Both the position numbers and the translations under genes were made by a program. A DNA stretch of 64,000 nt, from positions 930,001-994,000 of the forward strand of contig NZ_KB850055.1 in NCBI RefSeq assembly GCF_000369505.1. The letters run 5' to 3'. This document shows positions 37,275 through 47,297 of this stretch, piece by piece (positions within the stretch are counted from its first letter, which is position 1; every line of letters starts with the position of its first letter). The notes beneath the pieces were generated by a model that saw only the letters and a program-made list of their open reading frames with translations, had not been told where the DNA came from and did no database searches. Origin of the DNA: Acinetobacter sp. NIPH 298 (lineage in GTDB: Bacteria > Pseudomonadota > Gammaproteobacteria > Pseudomonadales > Moraxellaceae).

Positions 37275-37314
37275 TCACAGGTTAAGCCTACATGACTTAG
37301 ACCTGTGATTTTTT
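37275..37314 (+). terminator. Terminator-like hairpin with no obvious + strand gene upstream
   Basis: TCACAGGT (37275-37282) pairs with ACCTGTGA (37301-37308), followed by T37309-37314. The U-tract points to + strand transcription, yet 37070-37274 contains no + strand gene, leaving room for a small RNA. It may instead just insulate the end of the minus-strand amidotransferase gene. Confidence 0.5.
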
Positions 37315-37329
37315 GACCACATTTCATCT

Positions 37330-38043
37330 TTAAAGACGAATATTCTCTATGAAATTTTGCATAATTTTATGAGCTTGTTGTTCTGATTGTGCTGCATAGC
37401 ATAAGTTATCTTGACGGAGTTGAGGAATGGAGAGGCCAGCGTGACGTATTTCACAGGTATGACCAATGAGCCATTTTTCAAAACTCTGCTCTGCAATTTC
37501 TAAGTGAAATTGTAAGGCTAAGATATTATTCCCAATCGAAAAAGCCTGATTCGGATAAATTGCAGAACTTGCGAGTAAGATGGCGTTCTCAGGCAAATCA
37601 AAAGTATCACCATGCCAATGTAGGACGTGAGTGTCTTTCAACGGCAATAAAATATTAGGCTCAGCAGCTTTTATTTCGAGTAGACCCCAACCAATTTCTT
37701 TTTGATGCCCTGCATAAACTTTGGCACCTAGTGCATGAGCAATCAACTGAGCACCAAGGCAAATACCAATCGTGGGTTTATTTGCAGCCAAACGTTGTTT
37801 AAGTCCTGCAATTTCATCGACTAGAAATGGATAATCTTCGGTTTCGTACACACCAATAGGACCACCTAAAACGATAGTGAGTCCTTCATAATTTAGTGCG
37901 GGGCTAAGATCATCTACACCCGCCTCAAAATAGCGAACTCGGAAACCAAGTTGGTAAAAGGTATCTTCCAAAGAGCCTAAATCTTCAAAGGCAAGATGTT
38001 GGATGGCATAAATAGTTTTAGGTAAGGATTCAGTATTTATCAT
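37330..38043 (-). CDS. Class I glutamine amidotransferase-like protein
   Basis: A 237-residue GATase1-fold protein. The nucleophile elbow is GICLGAQLIAHALG with the catalytic cysteine, and LQFHLE supplies His and Glu of the triad. It resembles stand-alone GMP-synthase-like amidotransferases or gamma-glutamyl hydrolases of amine catabolism. It lies 112 bases downstream of eutC in the same direction, so a link to ethanolamine use is possible but not shown. Confidence 0.78.
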   Translation of the reverse strand: MINTESLPKTIYAIQHLAFEDLGSLEDTFYQLGFRVRYFEAGVDDLSPALNYEGLTIVLGGPIGVYETEDYPFLVDEIAGLKQRLAANKPTIGICLGAQLIAHALGAKVYAGHQKEIGWGLLEIKAAEPNILLPLKDTHVLHWHGDTFDLPENAILLASSAIYPNQAFSIGNNILALQFHLEIAEQSFEKWLIGHTCEIRHAGLSIPQLRQDNLCYAAQSEQQAHKIMQNFIENIRL

Positions 38044-38154
38044 CGAGTTTTATCTAGTCATGATTAACATCAATGCAAGTATAAACATTCTATACTCAAA
38101 GAAAAGTGTGTGAGAAATAAAGTATCTATCGCATTTTTGAATATCGATGCTGCG

Positions 38155-38982
38155 CTAATCATTGCTTGAGTCACGGAAAAAGAGTTGCTTTTTTTGATGC
38201 TGTTCTACAACTGGAATTTGATGTTCATCTTTTAACGTAACACCAGAGCGTTGTATCTGCTTTGACATTTTCATTAGCGCGAACAAGCGTTGTGCAGCGA
38301 TCTCAATACTTAAGCCTGCTGTACGCACATTAGAAATACAATTGCGTTCCGAATCGATGCTGCCGACATGGGCTTGCCAAGTGTAATAAATGCCCATGCT
38401 GTCGGGGGAGCTTAGGCCAGGGCGCTCGCCAATCAGCATAATAAGCATCGATGCGTTAAAAATTTGTGCTACTTCATCGCCTAGCGCAACACGACTGCCT
38501 GTTGCAATTGAAATGGGGGCAAGTGTCCAATTCGCTTGTTTCATATAGGTGTGTAATTGATGAACAAAAGGAATGGCATTTTCTTCAATCGCACGTGCAG
38601 ACAAACCATCACCAATGACGATACAAACATCAAAGCTTGAGTTGAGTTGAATGTTTTTTAATTTTTGACGAGACGTTTCACTGAGTTGACGACCTAAGTC
38701 AGGTCGTTTAAGGAATATTTCTTTGTTGTTGGCACAGCTTTCAATTTGTGTGGTTTCAAAACCAAGCTGTTTTAATTGACTCGAAATGTGATCAATATTG
38801 AGTGATTGATAAACAGCATCTTTGGCTTGTGCGTGAGAGAGTTGAAATTCAAGCAGTGCTTTGGTTGGAACGCTACAACCTGTTCGCCCAAGTGCGATTC
38901 TCGCATCAGTAAATTGCTTGAGCTTTTGCCATATATCAAGATGGGGTTGAGCTGGAAAAGTTTGATCTTTGTTCAGTTTCAT
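38155..38982 (-). CDS. eutC: Ethanolamine ammonia-lyase small subunit
   Basis: A 275-residue EutC (E. coli 295). Conserved blocks include ARIALGRTG near the N-terminus, IVIGDGLSARA, and IGERPGLSSPDSMGIYYT. With EutB it binds adenosylcobalamin and splits ethanolamine to acetaldehyde and ammonia. It starts 9 bases after the eutB stop, so the two are co-translated. Confidence 0.95.
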   Translation of the reverse strand: MKLNKDQTFPAQPHLDIWQKLKQFTDARIALGRTGCSVPTKALLEFQLSHAQAKDAVYQSLNIDHISSQLKQLGFETTQIESCANNKEIFLKRPDLGRQLSETSRQKLKNIQLNSSFDVCIVIGDGLSARAIEENAIPFVHQLHTYMKQANWTLAPISIATGSRVALGDEVAQIFNASMLIMLIGERPGLSSPDSMGIYYTWQAHVGSIDSERNCISNVRTAGLSIEIAAQRLFALMKMSKQIQRSGVTLKDEHQIPVVEQHQKKQLFFRDSSND

Positions 38983-38991
38983 CCAAAGCTC

Positions 38992-40377
38992 CTAGTGCAT
39001 GAGTAGTTTGGCAAATTGTTCAGGCATATGTTCTGCCCACTGAATGTGATGCTGTTGTTGCCGTAAAATGCCTTGTTGTTCTAGCCAGATAGAAAACTCA
39101 GGTGCAGGTTTCAAACCCAACAGTTGCCTTAAATACAGAGCATCATGAAAAGAAGTGGTTTGATAATTCAACATGATGTCATCTGATCCCGGAATCCCCA
39201 TAATAAAATTGATACCGGCTGTTCCAAATAGGGTGAGTAAATTATCCATATCATTTTGATCGGCATCAGCATGATTGGTATAACAAATATCGCATCCCAT
39301 CGGTAAGCCAAGCAACTTGCCACAAAAATGGTCTTCTAAACCTGCCCGAATGATTTGTTTTCCATCGTATAAATATTCAGGTCCAATAAAACCAACCACG
39401 GTATTGACCAGTAAAGGGTTAAATTTTCGTGCAACGGCATAAGCTCGTGTTTCAAGTGTTTGCTGGTCAACACCATGATGAGCATTACTGGATAAAGCGC
39501 TGCCTTGTCCTGTTTCAAAATACATGACATTTTGGCCTACTGTGCCTCGCTTTAAAGCGAGTGTGGCTTCATAACCTTCTTGTAAAAGTGCCAAAGAAAT
39601 ACCAAATCCTGTATTTGCCGCTTGTGTTCCAGCAATCGACTGAAACATGAGATCAATCGGAATATTCCGTTCCGCGAGTTGGATGGCAGAGCTGATATGC
39701 GTAAGCACGCAAGACTGAGTCGGAATTTGATATTCTTGAATGACATGATCAAGTAGCTTTAACAGCTCAGCCAAATTGTGCAAATTGTCGGTTGCAGGGT
39801 TAATCCCAATTACGGCATCGCCATTTGCATACATCAGTCCATCTAAAATACTGGCAGATATTCCTAAAATATCATCTGTTGGATGATTGGGTTGTAGACG
39901 AGTTGAGAGATGTCCTTTCAAACCAATGGTATTGCGAAACTGAGTCACCACCTCACATTTGCTCGCGACTAAAATCAGATCTTGATTCCGCATAATTTTA
40001 CTCACCGCGGCAACCATTTCTGGGGTTAAACCTTTGGCGACAAAACGTAGTTTTTCCGTGTTGGCATCTTCACTTAATAACCAGTTGCGCAAATCACCTA
40101 CGGTAAAATGAGCAATAGGCGCAAAGGCATTTTTATCATGTTCATCAATGATCAGTCGGGTGATTTCATCGAGGTCATAGTCGATCAAGACTTCATTTAA
40201 AAAGTTCTTGAGGGGAATATCAGCCAAAGTCATTTGAGCAGCCACACGTTCAGTGGCATCGTGAGCAGCCACGCCTGCAAGCTCATCTCCTGATCTCAAC
40301 GGTGTTGCTTTGGCCATGACACTTTTGAGATCAGCAAAAACGTATTGTTGATTGGCGATGATATTTTTATAACGCAT
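38992..40377 (-). CDS. eutB: Ethanolamine ammonia-lyase large subunit
   Basis: A 461-residue EutB, the TIM-barrel catalytic subunit. Typical blocks such as GLKGHLSTRLQPNHPTDD, YANGDAVIGINPATD and a cobalamin-region segment with QGSALSSNAHHG are present. It requires adenosylcobalamin. No cobalamin reactivation factor (EutA) or microcompartment shell gene is nearby. It follows the permease gene by 13 bases. Confidence 0.96.
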   Translation of the reverse strand: MRYKNIIANQQYVFADLKSVMAKATPLRSGDELAGVAAHDATERVAAQMTLADIPLKNFLNEVLIDYDLDEITRLIIDEHDKNAFAPIAHFTVGDLRNWLLSEDANTEKLRFVAKGLTPEMVAAVSKIMRNQDLILVASKCEVVTQFRNTIGLKGHLSTRLQPNHPTDDILGISASILDGLMYANGDAVIGINPATDNLHNLAELLKLLDHVIQEYQIPTQSCVLTHISSAIQLAERNIPIDLMFQSIAGTQAANTGFGISLALLQEGYEATLALKRGTVGQNVMYFETGQGSALSSNAHHGVDQQTLETRAYAVARKFNPLLVNTVVGFIGPEYLYDGKQIIRAGLEDHFCGKLLGLPMGCDICYTNHADADQNDMDNLLTLFGTAGINFIMGIPGSDDIMLNYQTTSFHDALYLRQLLGLKPAPEFSIWLEQQGILRQQQHHIQWAEHMPEQFAKLLMH

Positions 40378-40390
40378 CAGATTTCCTCAA

Positions 40391-41830
40391 TCATTGTAAT
40401 TCTTGTTGAGAGGTTTTTACCTTGGCAAACTCTTCTTCAGGTGTTCCTGAGACCAAGTGATGTCGGCTATATAGCATAAAATATGCAATAAATAGGGCAT
40501 AAATAGCCGCCGCGATTAACCAAACTTTAGGATTGACTAAAAAGCCTGCCAGTACTGCAAGCAATGCAAAAATCAATGCAATACTCGAAGTCAGAATACC
40601 ACCGGGGGTTTTATACGGGCGATGCAAATTTGCTTTGCTTAAACGTAATTTGATATGTGCTGCCATCATCAATACATACGAAATGGTTGCACCAAACACA
40701 GCAATCAGAATCAGCATGTCACCCTCTTTGCTAAGTGAGAGTAGAAAACCGATAATGCCCGGTACAATGATTGCCAGATAGGGGGCTTTATTCTTATTGG
40801 TGAGTGATAAGACCCTTGGTAAATAGCCTGCACGAGACAGCGCGAACATTTGACGCGAATAGGCATAGATAATTGAAAAGAAGCTGGCAATCAAACCTGC
40901 TAAGCCGACGAAATTGACAAAACTGGTAACCCAGCTGTTTTGCCCATAGATAATTGCTAAACCTTCTACTAATGGTGCAGCCGCATTTTGCATGGTGCTT
41001 GCACCCACTGCACCTGCACTTAGAAAAAGTACCAGTAAGGCAAAACAAGTCAAAATCAACATTGATCCAATCAAGCCACGAGGTAGTGACTTTGCAGGAT
41101 TTTTAGCTTCCTCTGCTGCAAGTGGCACACCTTCAACAGCGAGAAAAAACCAAATCGCAAAAGGCACGGCAGCCCAAATCCCCATATAACCTTGTGGAAG
41201 AAATAAGCTTGCACCTGTTTGAGTACCTGCTGCGATATCAAATAAATTTTGCAATTGAAAATGGGGCAGCATCGCAATGATAAAAACCAATAGCGCCATG
41301 ACAGCAATTAGGGTAATCGCAAACATGAGTTTGAGTGCTTCACCTGCACCTTTTAAATGAATCGCCATAAAAAGCAAATAACAGGCGAGATAAACTTGCC
41401 ATCCATTCATGCCAAATAAGGATTCACAATAACTACCAATAAAAACAGCAATGGCTGCTGGTGCGATTGCGTATTCGATTAAAATCGCCGTGCCCGTTAA
41501 ATAACCACCTAGAGGGCCAAAAGCGACACGCGCAAAACTATATCCTCCTCCTGCCGTAGGAAGCATGGTCGCCATTTCTGACATAGACAGACATAAGCAG
41601 AGGTACATGATCGCGACCAATATCGTAGCGACAAACATACCGCCCCATCCACCTTGGGCAATTCCATAATTCCAGCCAGCGAAGTCTCCTGAGATTACAT
41701 ACGCAACACCCAGTCCGATCAAAAGTAACCAGCCAACAGAACCTTGTTTAAGCTGCCTTTGGGCAAAATATTCGGTGGATGCGACCTCTGATGATGGGGT
41801 TGTTATAGCGGTAGATTCTGATTGGCTCAT
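40391..41830 (-). CDS. eat: Ethanolamine permease (APC family)
   Basis: A 479-residue amino acid/polyamine/organocation transporter with about 12 membrane spans. It starts at ATG 41830 with GGAG 8 bases upstream; a frame extension adds four residues without a ribosome site. Early residues SGDFAGWNYG and the GGGYSFAR segment fit ethanolamine permeases. Placement directly ahead of eutB supports the substrate. It should import ethanolamine across the inner membrane by secondary transport. Confidence 0.9.
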   Translation of the reverse strand: MSQSESTAITTPSSEVASTEYFAQRQLKQGSVGWLLLIGLGVAYVISGDFAGWNYGIAQGGWGGMFVATILVAIMYLCLCLSMSEMATMLPTAGGGYSFARVAFGPLGGYLTGTAILIEYAIAPAAIAVFIGSYCESLFGMNGWQVYLACYLLFMAIHLKGAGEALKLMFAITLIAVMALLVFIIAMLPHFQLQNLFDIAAGTQTGASLFLPQGYMGIWAAVPFAIWFFLAVEGVPLAAEEAKNPAKSLPRGLIGSMLILTCFALLVLFLSAGAVGASTMQNAAAPLVEGLAIIYGQNSWVTSFVNFVGLAGLIASFFSIIYAYSRQMFALSRAGYLPRVLSLTNKNKAPYLAIIVPGIIGFLLSLSKEGDMLILIAVFGATISYVLMMAAHIKLRLSKANLHRPYKTPGGILTSSIALIFALLAVLAGFLVNPKVWLIAAAIYALFIAYFMLYSRHHLVSGTPEEEFAKVKTSQQELQ

Positions 41831-42071
41831 GCAAAACTCCAATGAGTTGGTTTGAATGAATCAATGCAAAAGCAATGCCGAAATGTGTTTGGTTTTAATT
41901 TTCTGCTTTATTTTTATTCCAAATGGTAAAAATACTCAGGTGTTACAGGTTTAAAAATGAAATAGCCATAAAAATGGAAAAGCAAGCAGGTTACACTGCT
42001 TACTTTTTGTCTAAGAGAAATCAGAATGGATCATTATCCTAATTTGATATGTTCCATTTTAGTGCAACAGA

Positions 42072-43583
42072 TTAGAAGAAGCCCATTGGCTTAGTTGAAT
42101 AACTCACCAATAGATTTTTGGTTTGTTGATAATGATCTAGCATCATGCGATGATTTTCTCGGCCTATACCTGACTTTTTATATCCACCGAAAGCGGCATG
42201 TGCAGGATAAATATGATAACAATTGGTCCAAACACGGCCTGACTCTATTGCACGTCCAGCACGATAAGAGGTGTGTGCGGAGCGCGACCATACACCAGCA
42301 CCTAAACCATACATGGTGTCATTCGCAATTTTGATTGCATCATCGAAATCTTTAAAGGTGGTAACGGAGAGAACAGGGCCAAAAATTTCTTCTTGAAAAA
42401 TCTGCATGCTGTTATGACCTTTAAATATGGTCGGTTCAATATAAAAACCGTTGCCCACTTCTTTCCGATCACCGCCACCCACTAAAATCTCGGCACCTTC
42501 TTGTCGCCCAGTATCGATACAGCGAAGAATTTTTTCTTGCTGTTCCTGTGAGGCTTGAGCGCCAATCATGGTTTCAGTATCAAGCGGATGGCCTGTTTTA
42601 ATACGTTTGACTCGCTCAATAGCTTTTTCGAGGAACTGATCTGCGATACTTTCTTGTACCAGTGCACGAGATGGACATGTACAGACTTCACCTTGGTTTA
42701 AGGCAAACATAGCAAAACCTTCAAGCGTTTTCTCTAAAAAGTCATCATCTTTATCCATTACGTCTTCAAAGAATAGGTTAGGTGATTTACCTCCAAGCTC
42801 TAAAGTTACTGGGATGATATTTTCAGTTGCATATTGCATCACCAACTGACCGACTTGGGTCGACCCAGTAAAGGCGATTTTGGCGATACGAGGACTGGTT
42901 GCCAGTGGACGACCTACTTCAGCACCATAACCATTGACGATATTGAGCACACCTGCAGGTAAAATGTCTTGAATAAGCTCAGCCACCAATAAAATACCCA
43001 CTGGGGTTTGTTCAGCGGGCTTGAGCACCACACAGTTACCCGCAGCTAAAGCAGGCGCAAGTTTCCAAGCTGCCATTAAGATTGGAAAATTCCAAGGAAT
43101 AATCTGTCCAACAACACCGAGTGGTTCATGGAAATGATAAGCAATGGTATCTTCATCGATTTCCGAAATGCCGCCTTCTTGAGCACGAATACAGCCAGCG
43201 AAATAGCGGAAATGATCTATGGCTAATGGAATGTCGGCAGCAAGGGTTTCGCGAACAGGTTTGCCATTGTCCCAAGTTTCTGCAACAGCAAGCATTTCTA
43301 AGTGAGCTTCTAAACGATCTGCTATTTTAAGAAGTAGGTTAGAGCGTGTGGTTGGAGATGATTTGTTCCATTCGATTTTGGCTTTATGAGCTGCATCTAA
43401 GGCCAATTCTATATCCTCTGCCGATGAGCGAGGAATGCGGGTAAAAGCTTGACCATTAACAGGAGAAATATTGTCAAAATATTGACCTTTTACAGGTGCA
43501 ACCCATTGACCACCAATAAAATTTTCATATTGAGATTTGAATTGAATTTTTGAACCAGATTGGTTCGGATCGATATAACGCAT
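42072..43583 (-). CDS. Aldehyde dehydrogenase (ExaC/AldB-like)
   Basis: A 503-residue NAD(P)-dependent aldehyde dehydrogenase. The cofactor motif GSTQVG, the catalytic ELGGKSPN glutamate and the nucleophile in [13 protein letters not shown] are all present. It starts at ATG 43583 with AAGGAA upstream. As the first gene of the ethanolamine block it should oxidise acetaldehyde released by EutBC to acetate. The 240 bases before the permease suggest a separate promoter or processing site. Confidence 0.92.
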   Translation of the reverse strand: MRYIDPNQSGSKIQFKSQYENFIGGQWVAPVKGQYFDNISPVNGQAFTRIPRSSAEDIELALDAAHKAKIEWNKSSPTTRSNLLLKIADRLEAHLEMLAVAETWDNGKPVRETLAADIPLAIDHFRYFAGCIRAQEGGISEIDEDTIAYHFHEPLGVVGQIIPWNFPILMAAWKLAPALAAGNCVVLKPAEQTPVGILLVAELIQDILPAGVLNIVNGYGAEVGRPLATSPRIAKIAFTGSTQVGQLVMQYATENIIPVTLELGGKSPNLFFEDVMDKDDDFLEKTLEGFAMFALNQGEVCTCPSRALVQESIADQFLEKAIERVKRIKTGHPLDTETMIGAQASQEQQEKILRCIDTGRQEGAEILVGGGDRKEVGNGFYIEPTIFKGHNSMQIFQEEIFGPVLSVTTFKDFDDAIKIANDTMYGLGAGVWSRSAHTSYRAGRAIESGRVWTNCYHIYPAHAAFGGYKKSGIGRENHRMMLDHYQQTKNLLVSYSTKPMGFF

Positions 43584-43674
43584 ATATGTATTCCTTTGCA
43601 TTTTAGGACTAAAGACTAACAAGAACCCTGTCAGTAGGTACTTTCGTACTCTGTGTATTTAGTATATAAATAAG

Positions 43675-43694
43675 AAGGTTGGAGAAAGGTTGGA
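43675..43694. promoter_or_regulatory. Tandem direct repeat in the aldehyde dehydrogenase/regulator intergenic region
   Basis: AAGGTTGGA occurs at 43675-43683 and 43686-43694, phased 11 bases apart (one helical turn), between the divergent dehydrogenase and regulator genes. A GTAC-TTTC-GTAC inverted repeat lies nearby (about 43639-43650). Phased direct repeats like this are typical activator sites; binding by the GAF regulator is inference. Confidence 0.4.
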
Positions 43695-43725
43695 ATACCA
43701 ATGTGGATATATAAGGAACTTACAA

Positions 43726-44916
43726 ATGTTCACAAAAAAGGATTTAGTGCAGCAAAGGGCATTGACTGATCAACTGCGCGCGCAAAATAGTCTCTCTCCT
43801 CAAAACGCCGCCAAACTCGGTCAAAGTATAGCCAGTTCATGGGAACGTTCTATATCGGCTGATATTCCTAAAGAACGTATGGCAGCACCATTACTCGAAA
43901 AAAAATCTACTTCACAGAATACTTTAGACTTAGCATTACAACGTTGTGCTGATGATTTGCGTCATATTGCAGAACAATCTTCTATGGTCATTGCAGTGGG
44001 AGATATTGGCAGTACCATTATTTGGACTGCGCCAAGCGTTCAAATGCAAAGTGCCGCTGAACAGGTTCATTTTGTGAAGGGTGGACAATGGCGTGAAGAA
44101 TTAGTTGGTACCAATGCTTTGGCACTGTCACTCAAAACACAGCAATCAAGCTGTGTTTTTTCTAACGAGCACTATATGGAATCGGTGCATGATTGGGTAT
44201 GTTATGCCGCACCCATTATTGACCCATATTCAAAACAAACACTAGGTGTGGTTGATTTATCTACCACATGGAAGAATCATAATACTTTTGGGATTTTAGC
44301 GGCTGAACGCTGTGCATCCATTATCCAGTCCGCTTTACTTGAGCAACAACGCCAGCATTTATATATCCGTGCGTTTGCAACACCCCAAGTCAAATTTAAT
44401 GGTAAAAGCCTGTTGTTAACGCCTCGCCAAATTGAAATCTTGGCGATTTTGGCCCTATGTCCTCATGGATTGACGCTTGAACATTTATATCAGGCGCTGT
44501 ACGGCGAACGTAAAGTGAGTATGGGAACGTTGAAAGCTGAAATGTCGCAATTAAGAGATGTTTTAGGCGGTTTACTAGGTTCACGTCCATACCGCTTACT
44601 GGTTCATATTGAAGCTGATTTTTTACATGTCGAGCAAGCCTTGGATGCTGGATATCTCAGTTCAGCGTTACAATTGTATAGTGGGGTGTTTCTAGCGAAA
44701 ACAGAAAGTCCATTTTTATCTGCTTGGCGAGATTGTCTCGAATCTCGGTTGAGTGATGCGATTTTTAAGACGCAAGAAACAGATCTGTTGCTTAAACATT
44801 TGGCGCATTTCCCAGAAGCAATTGATGCGGTAGAACGTTTAATGGAGTTATTACCAATTGAACATCCAGCGCACCAATTACTTGCTAAATATGATGAACA
44901 ACTAAAAAGAAGTTAG
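43726..44916 (+). CDS. GAF-domain transcriptional regulator (AcoR-like sensor half)
   Basis: A 396-residue regulator starting at ATG 43726 with AAGGAA upstream; the open frame runs back to a TTG at 43690. The N-terminal region (SSWERS, then GDIGSTIIWTAPS and EELVGTNALALSL) matches the GAF sensor of AcoR-type activators. There is no AAA+ sigma-54 ATPase domain; instead a winged-helix-like segment (LTPRQIEILAILALCPHGLT) near residues 230-290 is followed by a helical tail. It is divergent from the aldehyde dehydrogenase, so probably its activator in response to ethanolamine or aldehyde. Confidence 0.8.
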   Translation: MFTKKDLVQQRALTDQLRAQNSLSPQNAAKLGQSIASSWERSISADIPKERMAAPLLEKKSTSQNTLDLALQRCADDLRHIAEQSSMVIAVGDIGSTIIWTAPSVQMQSAAEQVHFVKGGQWREELVGTNALALSLKTQQSSCVFSNEHYMESVHDWVCYAAPIIDPYSKQTLGVVDLSTTWKNHNTFGILAAERCASIIQSALLEQQRQHLYIRAFATPQVKFNGKSLLLTPRQIEILAILALCPHGLTLEHLYQALYGERKVSMGTLKAEMSQLRDVLGGLLGSRPYRLLVHIEADFLHVEQALDAGYLSSALQLYSGVFLAKTESPFLSAWRDCLESRLSDAIFKTQETDLLLKHLAHFPEAIDAVERLMELLPIEHPAHQLLAKYDEQLKRS

Positions 44917-45884
44917 TTGATTTTCTGCTCTAGCCATTGAAAGAGTTCTTGATAAACTTGTTTACGCACGGGTAGAGCGGAAAGGACTAAATCATGTAAT
45001 CCATTGTGAATTGAGACAATAGAAATATCTCCTTTCATTTTCTTCGCATATTTTTTAATGTGTTTAACATCTAAAATGACATCACTTTGAGTTGCATCTA
45101 CCCCCCATTTTTTCGGGTTCTTGGTTTGATGCGAATGCATGATTAATGCTGGAATATTCAGTTTTACGCCACGATGAATCTCTTTTTGTGCCGTATGAAT
45201 TGCATGTACAAAACTGAGCTGAACTGTTGGTGCAGTGGTCGGTTTCCAGTCTAAATTGAAATCCCATTCACCTTTGAGATCTTTATGCAAACTCGTGGTA
45301 TACCAACGATTGAGTTGGCTTGGAAATTTTACTTTGGGTAGTTTTTTTCCGATACGACTGAGCATCGGGATACCAAATTTTCTTTCTACCAGACTTAAAT
45401 TAAAATCATAAAAAGGACTATTTGCCCATAGACCTTTAATCAAAGGATGGTTCGGGTGGTGTGCAGCATAAAGTGTCGCGGTTAAGCCACCTGTTGAATG
45501 TCCAGCGAGTAAAACTTTGTCATGTTTTTCTTGGGAAATAATATCTAAGGCTTGGTGAATCTCAGCATCATATTCATGCAGATCTAATACATTATAAAAA
45601 ATTTGATGCGCTAATTTAGAACGCCCGTATTTTCTTAGATCTAATGCATAAAAGTCATAACCCTGTGCATTAAACTGTGCCGCCATTTCCGTCTGAAAGA
45701 AATAATCTAAGAATCCGTGAATGTAGAGCACTGCTTTAGTGGTCGGTTGTTTTGATTTTTTACGGATCAGAGTTGCAACAACTTGACCTTCATAATCATC
45801 AGGATAATTCAGAACTTGTTGTTCATAGTCATCTCCTAAAAGATCAGGAGTGTAAAGGTTTGAAGAAAGCTGGGTTGTATTCAT
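44913..45884 (-). CDS. Alpha/beta hydrolase (lysophospholipase-like)
   Basis: A 323-residue alpha/beta hydrolase with oxyanion region YIHGFLDYFFQ, nucleophile elbow GHSTGG and a C-terminal His in IHNGLHDLVLS. It resembles serine aminopeptidase S33/lysophospholipase proteins. No signal peptide. Its stop codon overlaps the stop of the convergent GAF regulator by 4 bases. Lysophospholipid breakdown upstream of ethanolamine release would fit the neighbourhood but is speculation. Confidence 0.82.
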   Translation of the reverse strand: MNTTQLSSNLYTPDLLGDDYEQQVLNYPDDYEGQVVATLIRKKSKQPTTKAVLYIHGFLDYFFQTEMAAQFNAQGYDFYALDLRKYGRSKLAHQIFYNVLDLHEYDAEIHQALDIISQEKHDKVLLAGHSTGGLTATLYAAHHPNHPLIKGLWANSPFYDFNLSLVERKFGIPMLSRIGKKLPKVKFPSQLNRWYTTSLHKDLKGEWDFNLDWKPTTAPTVQLSFVHAIHTAQKEIHRGVKLNIPALIMHSHQTKNPKKWGVDATQSDVILDVKHIKKYAKKMKGDISIVSIHNGLHDLVLSALPVRKQVYQELFQWLEQKIN

Positions 45885-46084
45885 TTTTATTGAGACTTTG
45901 TATTAAGACATGCTGAGTATCCTTTAATGAATTTGGCGAATTGTCAATCGATTTTGTTTTGTTGTGGCTAATGGGTGATAAAAAAAGTGGGGAATGCTAG
46001 GAAGTACATTCCCCAAAAAGTAAGTCAATGGTCGGAGAGGTTTGACTTACGATAAAGTGGTTTTATGGTTTGAGTATGTTTTGG

Positions 46085-47257
46085 TTATAGGGCAGCTTTG
46101 AAAATCTCCACGACTTGAGCATGGGTCGCTTTACGCGGATTCGTTAACATGCAGGCATCTTTTTGCGCATTTTCAGCCATGATCGGTAGATCTTCAGGTT
46201 TAACGCCAAGTTCAGTTAAACCAGAGGGAATACCAATAGAACTTGAAAGCTCCTGAATGGCATCAATTGCGGCGTATGCTGCTTCAGAAACGGTTAAACC
46301 TTGAATATTAACACCCATTAATTCTGCAATCTTGGCATAACGATCTTGGCAGGCAATCAGATTAAACTGGCTTACATGGGGTAATAAAATCGCATTACAT
46401 ACGCCATGCGGTAAGTTGTAGAAACCACCTAACTGGTGTGCCATAGCGTGAACATAGCCTAAAGATGCGTTGTTAAATGCCATACCTGCAAGATATTGGG
46501 CATAGCTCATCGCATCACGCGCTTCAATATTTTCGCCGTTTGCAACGGCAGGTTGTAGCCATTGGCTAATCATACTGATGGCTTTCTCTGCGCAGGCATC
46601 TGTAATCGGATTGGCTGCTGTAGACACATAGGCTTCAATTGCATGGGTCAAAGCATCCATTCCCGTTGCTGCCGTTAAACCCGCAGGTTTTGCCACCATA
46701 AGTTTAGGGTCATCAATAGCAATCAGCGGTGTACAACGCCAGTCGACAATCGCCATCTTCACGTGGGTGTCTGTGTTGGTGATGATGCAGAACCGAGTCA
46801 TTTCTGATGCTGTTCCAGCAGTTGTATTGATTGCAATTAAAGGGGTCATCGGTACTTTGCTTTTGTCGATACCTTCGTAGTCGCGGATATGTCCGCCACC
46901 TGCGGTGACCAAACCAACCCCTTTTGCACAGTCATGCGATGAACCACCACCCAATGACACAATGAAATCACATTGATTATTTATATACGCTGCTACGCCA
47001 TTATGAACATTGATGTCCGTTGGGTTCGGTTCTGCGCCAGCAAAAATGTGGCTTTCTATACCAGCCTCGGTGAGATACTGTGCAATAGTATCTGCGACAC
47101 CAAATTTGAATAAACCTTCATCGGTTACAATTAACGCTTTCTTGGCATCTAAATCTCGTGCTTTGCTTCCAATTTCTTTGGCGCAACCTGGTCCAAAGAG
47201 TGATACGCAAGGAATATAAAAACCGTTTGTTTGATCTGCAATATTTTTAAAAGCCAT
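46085..47257 (-). CDS. Iron-containing alcohol dehydrogenase
   Basis: A 390-residue group III alcohol dehydrogenase starting at ATG 47257, with AAGGA upstream. It has the NAD-binding GGGSSHDCAKG and the iron-binding histidine cluster HAMAHQLGGFYNLPHG. The relatives I recognise are YiaY/EutG/ErcA-like enzymes, which interconvert short-chain alcohols and aldehydes. Close to the ethanolamine block, it could reduce acetaldehyde or oxidise ethanol. Regulatory repeats lie upstream. Confidence 0.9.
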   Translation of the reverse strand: MAFKNIADQTNGFYIPCVSLFGPGCAKEIGSKARDLDAKKALIVTDEGLFKFGVADTIAQYLTEAGIESHIFAGAEPNPTDINVHNGVAAYINNQCDFIVSLGGGSSHDCAKGVGLVTAGGGHIRDYEGIDKSKVPMTPLIAINTTAGTASEMTRFCIITNTDTHVKMAIVDWRCTPLIAIDDPKLMVAKPAGLTAATGMDALTHAIEAYVSTAANPITDACAEKAISMISQWLQPAVANGENIEARDAMSYAQYLAGMAFNNASLGYVHAMAHQLGGFYNLPHGVCNAILLPHVSQFNLIACQDRYAKIAELMGVNIQGLTVSEAAYAAIDAIQELSSSIGIPSGLTELGVKPEDLPIMAENAQKDACMLTNPRKATHAQVVEIFKAAL

Positions 47258-47297
47258 GGAGTGAATCCTTCTTCCATAAGTCCATTGTTTGTTATAG

